From Prolixibacteraceae bacterium (GTDB taxonomy: Bacteria > Bacteroidota > Bacteroidia > Bacteroidales > Prolixibacteraceae), in NCBI GenBank assembly GCA_023229575.1, contig JALNYZ010000014.1:1-64000 (forward strand): DNA of 64,000 nucleotides. The letters run 5' to 3'. This document shows, piece after piece, positions 57,169 through 64,000 of the stretch. Below the pieces are notes generated by a model. It made no database searches and was not told the DNA's origin. It saw only the letters and a program-made list of their open reading frames with translations. Both the position numbers and the translations under genes were made by a program. Positions within the stretch are counted from its first letter, which is position 1; each line of letters begins with the position of its first letter.

Positions 57169-58020
57169 TTATACTCCGCTGTATGCGTTAAATCCACCAT
57201 CTACCGGAATAACAATCCCGGTTACGAAAGATGAGATATCCGATAAAAGGTAAAGCGTCGCACCTTGTAAATCATCGGGGTCCCCAAATTTGCCCATTGG
57301 CGTGTTGGTGACGATTTTGTTGCCCCGTGCCGAGTAGCCACCGGTTTTTTCATCCAGAACCAAAAAACGGTTCTGGCTGGTGATAAAAAATCCAGGGGCC
57401 ACTGAATTCACCCTGATCCCCATTTTGGCCAGGTGAACTGCCAGCCATTCCGTAAAGTTGTTGACAGAAGCCTTGGCAGCCGAGTAAGCAGGAATCTTGG
57501 TAAGGGGGTGATACGAATTCATGGAAGAGATATTCAAAACAGATCCTTTTTGGTTCTGGAGCATATCACGGGTAAACACCATGGTTGGAAGTATGGTCCC
57601 CTTGAAATTCAGGGCAAAAACCTTGTCAAAACCCTCCATTTGCAAACCGTAAAAAGTCTTGTCAAGATTGCCGAGGTCCCCCTCCTCCATCTGCTCCACC
57701 TGGGTGGTGGCCTGTGGTGAATTTCCACCGGCACCATTGATCAGCAGTTCGATCGGGCCCAGTTTTTCGTTGATAATTGCTTTGGCAGCCTCCAACGACT
57801 CCTTTTCAAGCACATTGGCTTTAACTCCGATACAGGTTGCATTGAATTCATTGCTAATTTCAGCAGCCACTTGTTGGGCAAGCTCTTCATTGATATCAAC
57901 GATGGCAACTTTTGTGCCTACGGAGACCAGCGCTTTGACCAGTGAAATTCCAATCACACCGGCGCCCCCGGTGATGACACATACTTTACCATTCAGGTCG
58001 TCAAAAGAAATTCTTTTCAT
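57169..58020 (-). CDS. SDR oxidoreductase, probable D-fructuronate reductase (D-mannonate oxidoreductase)
   Basis: A 283-residue short-chain dehydrogenase: cofactor motif VCVITGGAGVIGISL (T-G-x3-G-x-G), D in VDINEE (NAD preference), N-G-A-G, catalytic S in NISSMNSYHPL and Y-x3-K in PAYSAAKASVNNF, and the closing TGIVIPVDGGFNAYSGV. The length, the insert around residues 105-125 and the final GGFNAYSGV fit the SDR type found in hexuronate clusters that reduces D-fructuronate to D-mannonate, replacing UxuB. It follows lacI by 18 bases. Confidence 0.8.
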   Translation of the reverse strand: MKRISFDDLNGKVCVITGGAGVIGISLVKALVSVGTKVAIVDINEELAQQVAAEISNEFNATCIGVKANVLEKESLEAAKAIINEKLGPIELLINGAGGNSPQATTQVEQMEEGDLGNLDKTFYGLQMEGFDKVFALNFKGTILPTMVFTRDMLQNQKGSVLNISSMNSYHPLTKIPAYSAAKASVNNFTEWLAVHLAKMGIRVNSVAPGFFITSQNRFLVLDEKTGGYSARGNKIVTNTPMGKFGDPDDLQGATLYLLSDISSFVTGIVIPVDGGFNAYSGV

Positions 58021-58038
58021 GTGTATATTGTTTAATTT

Positions 58039-59088
58039 TCATATTGAGTTGTAGAAATCGACATTTTCCTTGGTAATCAAATCGATAGAGGTATAATTTT
58101 CTTTTATGATGATCTCCTTTTTGACCAATGTATCGAATAAAAGATGGATCGCGCGATAACCTTGAAGCTCTGGCTTTTGACAAATTAAAAAATCGATTTT
58201 CCCCTCTTTTAGCAGGTTAATATTTTGAGGAATAAGATCGTATCCAATAATTTTGGGCGTAACACAAAGCGCTTTGAAACAGGTGGCTGCCAAATGCACT
58301 TTAGAGTTTGTCACAAAGACCCCGCTGACCTCACATGGATCGATGTCCAGGTCGTGCAAATGTGAATTAATTTCATCCTCCTTGCCTGAAACCTCTAACT
58401 TTACAATCCTGTGGTTACTCTCCATCTCTTCAAAGTAACGCATGAAGCCGCGTTCGCGCTTGATCAGGTGACTCGCATTGTCCAACTCTTTGGCAACATG
58501 TATGAGAAGGATCAGACTTTTCCCTTTAACACCCCAATCGATCAGTTTAGCTGCAAGGAAACCGCTGTCGAACGGGCTTTGTGCGACAAATCCAATGGGA
58601 TGGGTCTCCTCCAGGTTCGCATCAATATAAATATAGGGAATGTTCAGCTCATCCAGTTGTTTGGTAAACCGCAATGCTTCCCGTTTTGCCCATGGAGCCA
58701 GCATGACCGCGTCAGGAGGATCAAGCAATAGTTTTTCACCTTGCAAGGAAAAAGAGCGTGAATCATCCATGTCAAAAAAATATTGCTTAAGCTTCACCCC
58801 ATAGGCCCTGAGCTGACTCATGGCTTTTTCAACGCCATTTTGAGGCTTGGTCCAATAAGTGTCCAGACTATAGGATTCAGGCATTAACGTTGCAAAGACA
58901 ATACTCTTCTTGGAAGCAAGACTACTCGCCAAAAGGTTTGGACGATAATCCAGTTCGTCAATGATCTGCTGAATTCTCGCCTTCGTTTCCGTTGAAACCT
59001 CCCCTCTTTTGTGAAGAACCCTGTCGACCGTCCCAATCGAAACCCCGGCCTTTAGTGCAATATCTTTGATCCGAATATTCTTTCTCAT
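58039..59088 (-). CDS. LacI-family regulator of the hexuronate genes
   Basis: A 349-residue LacI/GalR regulator: N-terminal helix-turn-helix IRIKDIALKAGVSIGTVDRVLHKRGEVS and hinge helix YRPNLLASSLASKK, followed by a sugar-binding domain with FVAQSPFDSGFLAAKLI and GVFVTNSKVHLAA. It lies at the divergent point: the SDR, kinase, LarA-type, pdxB and gnd genes run in the same direction, and uxaE, uxaC and the transporter run the other way. Two near-identical palindromes in the divergent gap are likely its operators. Inducer is probably a hexuronate intermediate. Confidence 0.85.
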   Translation of the reverse strand: MRKNIRIKDIALKAGVSIGTVDRVLHKRGEVSTETKARIQQIIDELDYRPNLLASSLASKKSIVFATLMPESYSLDTYWTKPQNGVEKAMSQLRAYGVKLKQYFFDMDDSRSFSLQGEKLLLDPPDAVMLAPWAKREALRFTKQLDELNIPYIYIDANLEETHPIGFVAQSPFDSGFLAAKLIDWGVKGKSLILLIHVAKELDNASHLIKRERGFMRYFEEMESNHRIVKLEVSGKEDEINSHLHDLDIDPCEVSGVFVTNSKVHLAATCFKALCVTPKIIGYDLIPQNINLLKEGKIDFLICQKPELQGYRAIHLLFDTLVKKEIIIKENYTSIDLITKENVDFYNSI

Positions 59089-59130
59089 TTCAGCGATTAA
59101 TTCGTGGCAAATTTAAACAATATTTCAATT

Positions 59131-59144
59131 CGTGTACGAACACG
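59131..59144. promoter_or_regulatory. candidate LacI operator 1
   Basis: CGTGTACGAACACG, flanked by TT and GGAAAAAA, is an inverted repeat (CGTGT/ACACG). It lies 43 bases from the lacI start and shares 13 of 14 bases with operator 2. Confidence 0.65.
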
Positions 59145-59217
59145 GAAAAAATATTTTTCATCTTTTTTGTTAAAACTTGCAATTTTTTAAACCTTGGATC
59201 AAAAAAATATCTATTTT

Positions 59218-59231
59218 CGTGAACGAACACG
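59218..59231. promoter_or_regulatory. candidate LacI operator 2
   Basis: CGTGAACGAACACG, flanked by TTTT and GGAGAAAAA, lies 106 bases before the uxaE start and 87 bases from operator 1, close to eight helical turns, which would permit looping. Confidence 0.65.
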
Positions 59232-59336
59232 GAGAAAAAATACGGCCATGAAATGAGTTCAACTTCCATTATTAACATGCTGTATTTAAATTAAATCCGA
59301 AAGATCTGAACAAAACAAGCAACAAATTATCATCAA

Positions 59337-60587
59337 ATGAAAAAGTTAGGAAAATACAGTTTTGGAATTGGCGACAGGTTCGCCCACCAGGGAACCGCTC
59401 AACTCAGGGCGCTTATGATGGCCCAAAAAGGAGGTATTGAAGTTACTCCGGTTTGGAATAAATCAAACAGGGAACACACGTATGTTCACTCCAATCCTAC
59501 TGATACCAGGAGTGAGGCGGATATGGCGGTAAGTGTTCTGGGTTATAAAGGCAACTATTGCGTCGATGCCGATCACATCAATCTTGGTAACGTGCAGGGA
59601 TTTATCGCTTCTTCCGATTTCTTTACCATTGATGTGGCCTCAAAAATCGGAATTCCTGCCTCTGCCGAAGATACTGCATCATTTATAGCCTCATGCTCAG
59701 CCTTTACCGGCAAACTCAACATTCCGGCTATTTCGCATCCATTTCATGTAAATGATGCTTTGCTGAAAACAATCGCCGATAAATTCCTGACCGCCATCAC
59801 AGAGGCCGGAAAGATCTACCTGTTTATCTCCGAACAAAAAGGTTCGGATGATTTCGTTACCGAGATTTCTATGGATGAAGTTGAATCCCCTCAATCGCCT
59901 GTTGAGCTCTTTTTTATCCTTAAGATGATTGCCGATCAGGGTATTCCGGCCCAAACCATTGCGCCCAAGTTTACAGGAAGGTTCAACAAAGGGGTGGATT
60001 ATGTCGGTGATGTGGCCATGTTTTCGAAAGAGTTCGAAGAGGATATTCTTGTGATTGAACATGCAATCAAAACTTTTGGCCTGATGGACAATCTGAAGTT
60101 AAGTGTCCATTCCGGATCCGACAAATTTTCTATCTACCCGGAAATCCAAAGGATCATCACCAAGTACGACAAAGGAATTCACGTTAAGACAGCCGGAACT
60201 ACCTGGCTCGAGGAGGTGATCGGCCTGGCTGTATCCGGTGGCGAGGCATTGCAAGCAGCTAAATCCATTTACGCACAGGCGCTTGCCAGACAGGATGAGT
60301 TGTGCGCTCCTTATGCTGATGTCATTGATATCCGTACGGAACAGCTTCCTTCACCGGAAGAGGTTGAATCCTGGAGCAGTGAAAAATTCGCCAATACCCT
60401 CCGGCATATCCCGGGACATCCGGATTACAATGCCAATCTGAGACAATTGATCCATGTAGGTTACAAAATCGCGTCAGAAATGGGGACCTATTACACCGAT
60501 CTGCTTAAAGCCAACAGCGAGGTCATTGGTCAGTGCGTTGAAGAAAATCTTTACGAAAGGCATTTGAAGAGACTGTTTAAATTGTAA
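59337..60587 (+). CDS. uxaE: tagaturonate epimerase
   Basis: A 416-residue protein of the UxaE family, which interconverts D-tagaturonate and D-fructuronate. The N-terminus KYSFGIGDRFAHQGTAQLRAL and the segments VDADHINLGNVQGF, APKFTGRFNKGVDYVGDV and KLSVHSGSDKFSIYP are those I associate with this family. It lets galacturonate and glucuronate converge on fructuronate with one isomerase (UxaC) and one reductase. First gene of the rightward arm, with two LacI-type operators upstream. Confidence 0.85.
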   Translation: MKKLGKYSFGIGDRFAHQGTAQLRALMMAQKGGIEVTPVWNKSNREHTYVHSNPTDTRSEADMAVSVLGYKGNYCVDADHINLGNVQGFIASSDFFTIDVASKIGIPASAEDTASFIASCSAFTGKLNIPAISHPFHVNDALLKTIADKFLTAITEAGKIYLFISEQKGSDDFVTEISMDEVESPQSPVELFFILKMIADQGIPAQTIAPKFTGRFNKGVDYVGDVAMFSKEFEEDILVIEHAIKTFGLMDNLKLSVHSGSDKFSIYPEIQRIITKYDKGIHVKTAGTTWLEEVIGLAVSGGEALQAAKSIYAQALARQDELCAPYADVIDIRTEQLPSPEEVESWSSEKFANTLRHIPGHPDYNANLRQLIHVGYKIASEMGTYYTDLLKANSEVIGQCVEENLYERHLKRLFKL

Positions 60588-60590
60588 TTG

Positions 60591-60773
60591 ACCATTTAAT
60601 CATTGACTATTTACCATTTGCGCTTCCATCTTGCCTTGCGCTAAATAGTAAATTGTAAATTGTCTAATAGTAAATCACATAAATATCGACCATTTAATCA
60701 TTGACTATTTACCATTTGCGCTTCCATCTTGCCTTGCGCTAAATAGGAAATTGTAAATTGTCTAATAGTAAAT
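60591..60773. repeat. copies D and E of the palindromic element
   Basis: Two nearly identical units (60591-60675 and 60688-60773), each running from GACCATTTAATCATTGAC to CTAATAGTAAAT, with arms ACTATTTACCATTTGCGC and GCGCTAAATAGT around the loop TTCCATCTTGCCTT. The only clear difference is AAATAGTAAATT against AAATAGGAAATT. They fill the gap between uxaE and uxaC. Confidence 0.85.
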
Positions 60774-60785
60774 TAAATAGAAAAC

Positions 60786-62201
60786 ATGAAGCCCTTTATG
60801 GATGAGGATTTTCTTTTGCATTCAGAAATTGCCAAAGAGCTGTACCACGACCACGCCGCCAAAATGCCCATATTTGATTACCACTGTCACATCGCTCCCA
60901 AAGAGATTGCGGACGATAAGCGGTTTAACAACATGACACAAATCTGGCTGAACGGTGACCATTACAAATGGCGCGCCCTCCGCACCAATGGAGTAAACGA
61001 GCGCTATTGCACGGGAGACGCTTCCGATTGGGAAAAATTTGAAAAATGGGCTGAGACTGTTCCATATACCTTGCGCAACCCACTTTACCACTGGACCCAT
61101 CTCGAATTGCGCAAACCATTTGGAATTAAAGAGGTACTGAACAAAGAGAGCGCCCGTGCCATCTGGGAAAACTGCAACACGCAACTAAACTCTCCCGGAT
61201 TCTCCTGCCGCGGGATCATTCAAAAGGCAAACGTTCATACCATTTGCACGACAGACGATCCAGTTGACAATCTGGAATACCATGCCGACATCAAAAAAAG
61301 CGGGTTCAAAGTCAATGTTTTGCCGGCATGGAGACCGGATGCCGCCATGATGGTTGACGATCCTGCAGCATTTAACAAGTACGTAAACAAACTCGAAGAA
61401 GCAGGAGGAACAAGCATTTCAAATTACGCTGAATTTCTTGCAGTGATCGACCAACGCCACAAATTCTTCCACGAAAATGGATGCCGACTCTCCGATCATG
61501 GGTTGGATACGATCTATGCTGCCGATTATACCGACCAGCAAATTACCAACATCTTTGCTAAAGTTCGTGGAGGGAAATTTCTTTCACCCGAAGAGATCAA
61601 TCAGTTCAAATCCGTGATGTTGTACGAATTTGGCGTAATGGACCACAAACGTGGCTGGACCCAACAGTATCACCTTGGCGCCTTGCGAAACAACAACACC
61701 CGGCTTTTCAACCTTCTGGGACCCGATAAAGGGTTTGATTCAATAGGTGATCTGGAAATTGCAAAACCATTGTCCAAATTGCTGAACAAGCTGGATAGCG
61801 AGGACAAACTGACCAAAACCATTTTGTACAACCTCAACCCACGCGACAACGAATTGATGGCAACCATGATTGGAAATTTTCAGGATGGCACAATCCCTGG
61901 AAAACTTCAATACGGATCAGGTTGGTGGTTCCTCGATCAGAAAGATGGCATGGAAAACCAGATAAATACACTCTCTAACCTGGGTTTATTAAGCCGGTTC
62001 GTTGGCATGCTAACCGATTCGCGAAGCTTCCTCTCCTATTCGCGGCACGAATATTTCAGGAGAATTCTCTGCAACATACTTGGCAATGATGTTGTGAACG
62101 GTGAAATACCCGCCGACATGAAGCTTCTTGGTAAAATGGTAGAAGATATTTCGTTCAACAATGCCGAAATATATTTTAATTTTGGTTCTGCAACCAAATA
62201 A
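60786..62201 (+). CDS. uxaC: uronate isomerase
   Basis: A 471-residue glucuronate/galacturonate isomerase of the amidohydrolase superfamily. It begins KPFMDEDFLLHSEIAKELYHDHAAKMPIFDYHCHIAPKEI with the metal-binding H-C-H, and contains TICTTDDPVDNLEYH, LPAWRPDAAM, the GWTQQYHLGALRNNNTRLF active-site stretch, and the terminal FVGMLTDSRSFLSYSRHEYFRRILC. It converts D-glucuronate to D-fructuronate and D-galacturonate to D-tagaturonate. Length is normal. It lies between uxaE and the transporter. Confidence 0.95.
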   Translation: MKPFMDEDFLLHSEIAKELYHDHAAKMPIFDYHCHIAPKEIADDKRFNNMTQIWLNGDHYKWRALRTNGVNERYCTGDASDWEKFEKWAETVPYTLRNPLYHWTHLELRKPFGIKEVLNKESARAIWENCNTQLNSPGFSCRGIIQKANVHTICTTDDPVDNLEYHADIKKSGFKVNVLPAWRPDAAMMVDDPAAFNKYVNKLEEAGGTSISNYAEFLAVIDQRHKFFHENGCRLSDHGLDTIYAADYTDQQITNIFAKVRGGKFLSPEEINQFKSVMLYEFGVMDHKRGWTQQYHLGALRNNNTRLFNLLGPDKGFDSIGDLEIAKPLSKLLNKLDSEDKLTKTILYNLNPRDNELMATMIGNFQDGTIPGKLQYGSGWWFLDQKDGMENQINTLSNLGLLSRFVGMLTDSRSFLSYSRHEYFRRILCNILGNDVVNGEIPADMKLLGKMVEDISFNNAEIYFNFGSATK

Positions 62202-62230
62202 TGTTCAATAACTAAACCCATAAAAGAAAA

Positions 62231-63760
62231 ATGAACAATCTATCAGAAAAGATAGGAAAATACAGATGGACTATCTGCGCGTTGGTATTCTTTGCCACTA
62301 CAGTAAATTACCTTGACCGTCAGGTATTAAGTCTTTTGAAGGACCGGCTTGAGATCCAATTTAACTGGAGCGACTCCGATTACGCCAATATCGTTTCGGT
62401 ATTCCAGTTTGTGTATGCAATTTCGATGCTGTTTGCAGGCCGGTTAATTGACTGGCTTGGCACCAAACTTGGATATGCCTGGTCTCTCGTAATCTGGTCT
62501 GTAGGAGCCATGATACATGCCTTGGCCAAAAGCACAGGTGGTTTTATGTTTGCCCGTGGGGTACTTGGTTTTGGTGAAGCCGGCAACTTCCCGGCGGCCA
62601 TAAAGACAGTTGCAGAATGGTTTCCCAAGAAGGAAAGGGCTTTGGCAACAGGTATTTTTAACTCGGGAACCAATGTTGGAGCAATTCTGGCCCCCATTAC
62701 TGTACCCTGGATAGCCGACCACCTGGGATGGGAAGCTGCTTTCCTGATCATCGGTGGAATTGGGCTTTTATGGTTGATATTCTGGTTTTGGCTTTATGAA
62801 ATACCATCAAGAAGTAAGCGTGTTGGCGTGGCCGAGATTGCATATATCAATTCAGATGAAAGCAGCCTGGAAGAAGAGAGCAAAAGCGAAGATCCAAAAG
62901 AAAAAGTTTCCTGGTTCAAACTCCTCCGGTTCAAACAGACCTGGGCTTTCAGTTTTGGGAAATTTATGACTGACGGAGTCTGGTGGTTCTTTTTGTTTTG
63001 GCTACCTGCCTACATGAAGGCTCAATATGGCTTAACAGGCATGGATATTGCATTTCCATTGGCAGTACTCTATATGATGTCGTCGATCGGCAGTATTGGA
63101 GGCGGCTGGTTTCCCATGTATTATATCAACAAAGGCTATGAACCCTATGCCGGACGAATGAAAGCGATGCTAACCATTGCCATGTTTCCGTTGGTTGTTT
63201 TAAGTGCACAATACCTGGGTGCAATAAGTATGTGGTTCCCGGTCCTCATCATCGGTATCGGCACCGCAGCACACCAGGCATGGTCTGCCAATATCTTCAC
63301 TACAGTATCCGACATGTTCCCCAAAAAGGCAGTAGCAAGTGTAACAGGAATCGGTGGAATGGCAGGAGCCTTAGGTGGAATTGTCGTGAACAAGTCGGCA
63401 GGATGGGTATTTGATGCATACCGCTATGGGGGAATTGCCAAGTCGTGGGCCGTTTCCCAATCTGCCCAACTTACCGACTACATCGAAAAAATCCGGTCTA
63501 TGCAACTGCTGAACAAGCGCGGGGATTTGATAAACCTTAATACGGTCGAATTGGGAAACCTTCCAAAAGAAGTAGCTACCCAGTTACAAGCGATTGATCC
63601 AAATTTATTTCAACAGTTGAAATCGATTCAAATGCCTATCGTTCAGCACAACATGACGATAGCCTATACATGGGTTTTCGGATTCTGCGCCCTTGCTTAC
63701 CTGATTGCATGGTTTGTCATGCACACATTGGTACCCAAATTCAAGAAAATTGATTTATAA
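62231..63760 (+). CDS. MFS transporter, probable hexuronate:H+ symporter (ExuT-like)
   Basis: A 509-residue major facilitator of the anion:cation symporter group. WTICALVFFATTVNYLDRQVLSLL is the family's first helix, followed by GRLIDWLGTKLGYAWSLVIW, RGVLGFGEAGNFPAAIKTVAEWFPKKERALATGIFNSGTNVGAILAPI and a second half with FMTDGVWWFFLFWLPAYMKAQYGL. These match hexuronate transporters (ExuT). An insertion of about 60 residues before the last helix (ADYIEKIRSMQ to SIQMPIVQ region) lengthens it beyond the usual ~430-450 residues. It starts 29 bases after uxaC and should import glucuronate and galacturonate. Confidence 0.88.
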   Translation: MNNLSEKIGKYRWTICALVFFATTVNYLDRQVLSLLKDRLEIQFNWSDSDYANIVSVFQFVYAISMLFAGRLIDWLGTKLGYAWSLVIWSVGAMIHALAKSTGGFMFARGVLGFGEAGNFPAAIKTVAEWFPKKERALATGIFNSGTNVGAILAPITVPWIADHLGWEAAFLIIGGIGLLWLIFWFWLYEIPSRSKRVGVAEIAYINSDESSLEEESKSEDPKEKVSWFKLLRFKQTWAFSFGKFMTDGVWWFFLFWLPAYMKAQYGLTGMDIAFPLAVLYMMSSIGSIGGGWFPMYYINKGYEPYAGRMKAMLTIAMFPLVVLSAQYLGAISMWFPVLIIGIGTAAHQAWSANIFTTVSDMFPKKAVASVTGIGGMAGALGGIVVNKSAGWVFDAYRYGGIAKSWAVSQSAQLTDYIEKIRSMQLLNKRGDLINLNTVELGNLPKEVATQLQAIDPNLFQQLKSIQMPIVQHNMTIAYTWVFGFCALAYLIAWFVMHTLVPKFKKIDL

Positions 63761-63767
63761 ATTGATT

Positions 63768-63853
63768 GACCATTTTTTCATTGACTATTTACTATTTGCG
63801 CATCAATCGTGACTTGCGCCAAATGGTAAATAGTAAATGGTCCAATAGTAAAT
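63768..63853. repeat. copy F of the palindromic element
   Basis: Runs from GACCATTTTTTCATTGAC to CCAATAGTAAAT with arms GACTATTTACTATTTGCGC and GCGCCAAATGGTAAATAGT. It lies between the convergent transporter and aminotransferase genes and could serve as their terminator. Confidence 0.8.
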
Positions 63854-63854
63854 T

Positions 63855-64000
63855 TTAGATTCCGCCTTTCCTGCCTGGGTAAACTTTCAATGCCACTTCG
63901 AGGCATTCGACCGCCTCCTTAAGATCTTCCTTGTTCAGCACATAGGCTACCCTTACCTGGTTCTTACCGATACCGGGCGTAGAATAAAACCCTGAAGCAG
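63855..64000 (-). CDS. C-terminal end of a PLP-dependent aminotransferase (partial)
   Basis: The last 48 codons of a minus-strand gene that continues past the window edge. The readable tail ASGFYSTPGIGKNQVRVAYV, then LNKEDLKEAVECLEVAL, carries the substrate-binding arginine in V-R-V-A-Y and matches the C-terminus of class I aspartate-aminotransferase-like enzymes (family AspC/AspB). The stop TAA is at 63855-63857. Substrate cannot be given from this piece. Confidence 0.75.
   Translation of the reverse strand, partial: ASGFYSTPGIGKNQVRVAYVLNKEDLKEAVECLEVALKVYPGRKGGI

Noticed and set aside
60591..60773. Tandem repeats D and E as a CRISPR or tRNA-like structure
   Set aside because: Each is itself a long palindrome with dispersed relatives; no spacer pattern and no cloverleaf.

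Overview
The window reads as chromosomal DNA of a Bacteroidota bacterium. The grounds are promoters of the TTTG-N19-TAnnTTTG type (clear ones at 437-468 and 2114-2144), almost no Shine-Dalgarno sequences, a DUF3943/DUF4097/SusCD-era style gene set, a xylA-xylB-sugar porter operon with a GH127-type enzyme, and RR/PAS kinases typical of that phylum. I would guess an environmental polysaccharide degrader (Marinilabiliales/Prolixibacteraceae-like), but the finer placement is inference. No rRNA, CRISPR array or intact transposon was seen; there is one tRNA-Leu(GAG).

Layout. 1-4.2 kb is an AT-rich accessory strip: the tail of a zeta-toxin-like gene, a HigBA-type and a MazEF/PemIK-type toxin-antitoxin pair, a truncated YhcG-type nuclease, an Rrf2 regulator with a methyltransferase, and a frameshifted DoxX-like gene, separated by inverted repeats that carry GTTAAC. 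4.3-12 kb holds a thioesterase, a large AddA-like helicase-nuclease, and an ECF sigma/anti-sigma/DUF4097 operon followed by a TlpA-like thioredoxin lipoprotein-type protein. 12-16 kb is a two-component system whose kinase carries a huge FG-GAP/ASPIC sensor. 16.4-20.5 kb is an operon for 8-amino-Kdo (kdnA, kdnB, kdsA) that ends in a transaldolase fused to CBS domains. 20.7-28 kb has the tRNA, envelope proteins, fructose-bisphosphate aldolase, a partial methionine-synthase pair, a Rieske lipoprotein and a VOC protein.

28.5-36.3 kb is a xylose/arabinoxylan operon (xylR-type GntR regulator, xylB, GH127-type hydrolase, xylA, sugar porter). 36.4-39.5 kb has remnants of a BRO-type phage gene, then a candidate yybP-ykoY-class riboswitch leading into an MgtE_N/CBS protein and a divergent NRAMP-related transporter. 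39.6-44.4 kb holds a lipoprotein, a DUF4143 ATPase and a GH2 enzyme. 44.6-50.3 kb is a signalling operon: PhnD-like binding lipoprotein, GAF/PAS kinase, CheY-like protein broken at an A10 tract, and REC-PAS kinase.

51-63.8 kb is a hexuronate regulon: divergent from a LacI gene, uxaE-uxaC-transporter run right, and fructuronate-reductase-like SDR, PfkB kinase, a LarA-type nickel racemase homologue, pdxB and gnd run left. Taken together these suggest hexuronate -> fructuronate -> mannonate -> (LarA-type C2 epimerisation) -> gluconate -> 6-phosphogluconate -> ribulose-5-phosphate, rather than the usual mannonate dehydratase/KDPG route; no dehydratase or KDPG aldolase is present here. This stretch is also dotted with six copies of an ~85-bp palindromic element.
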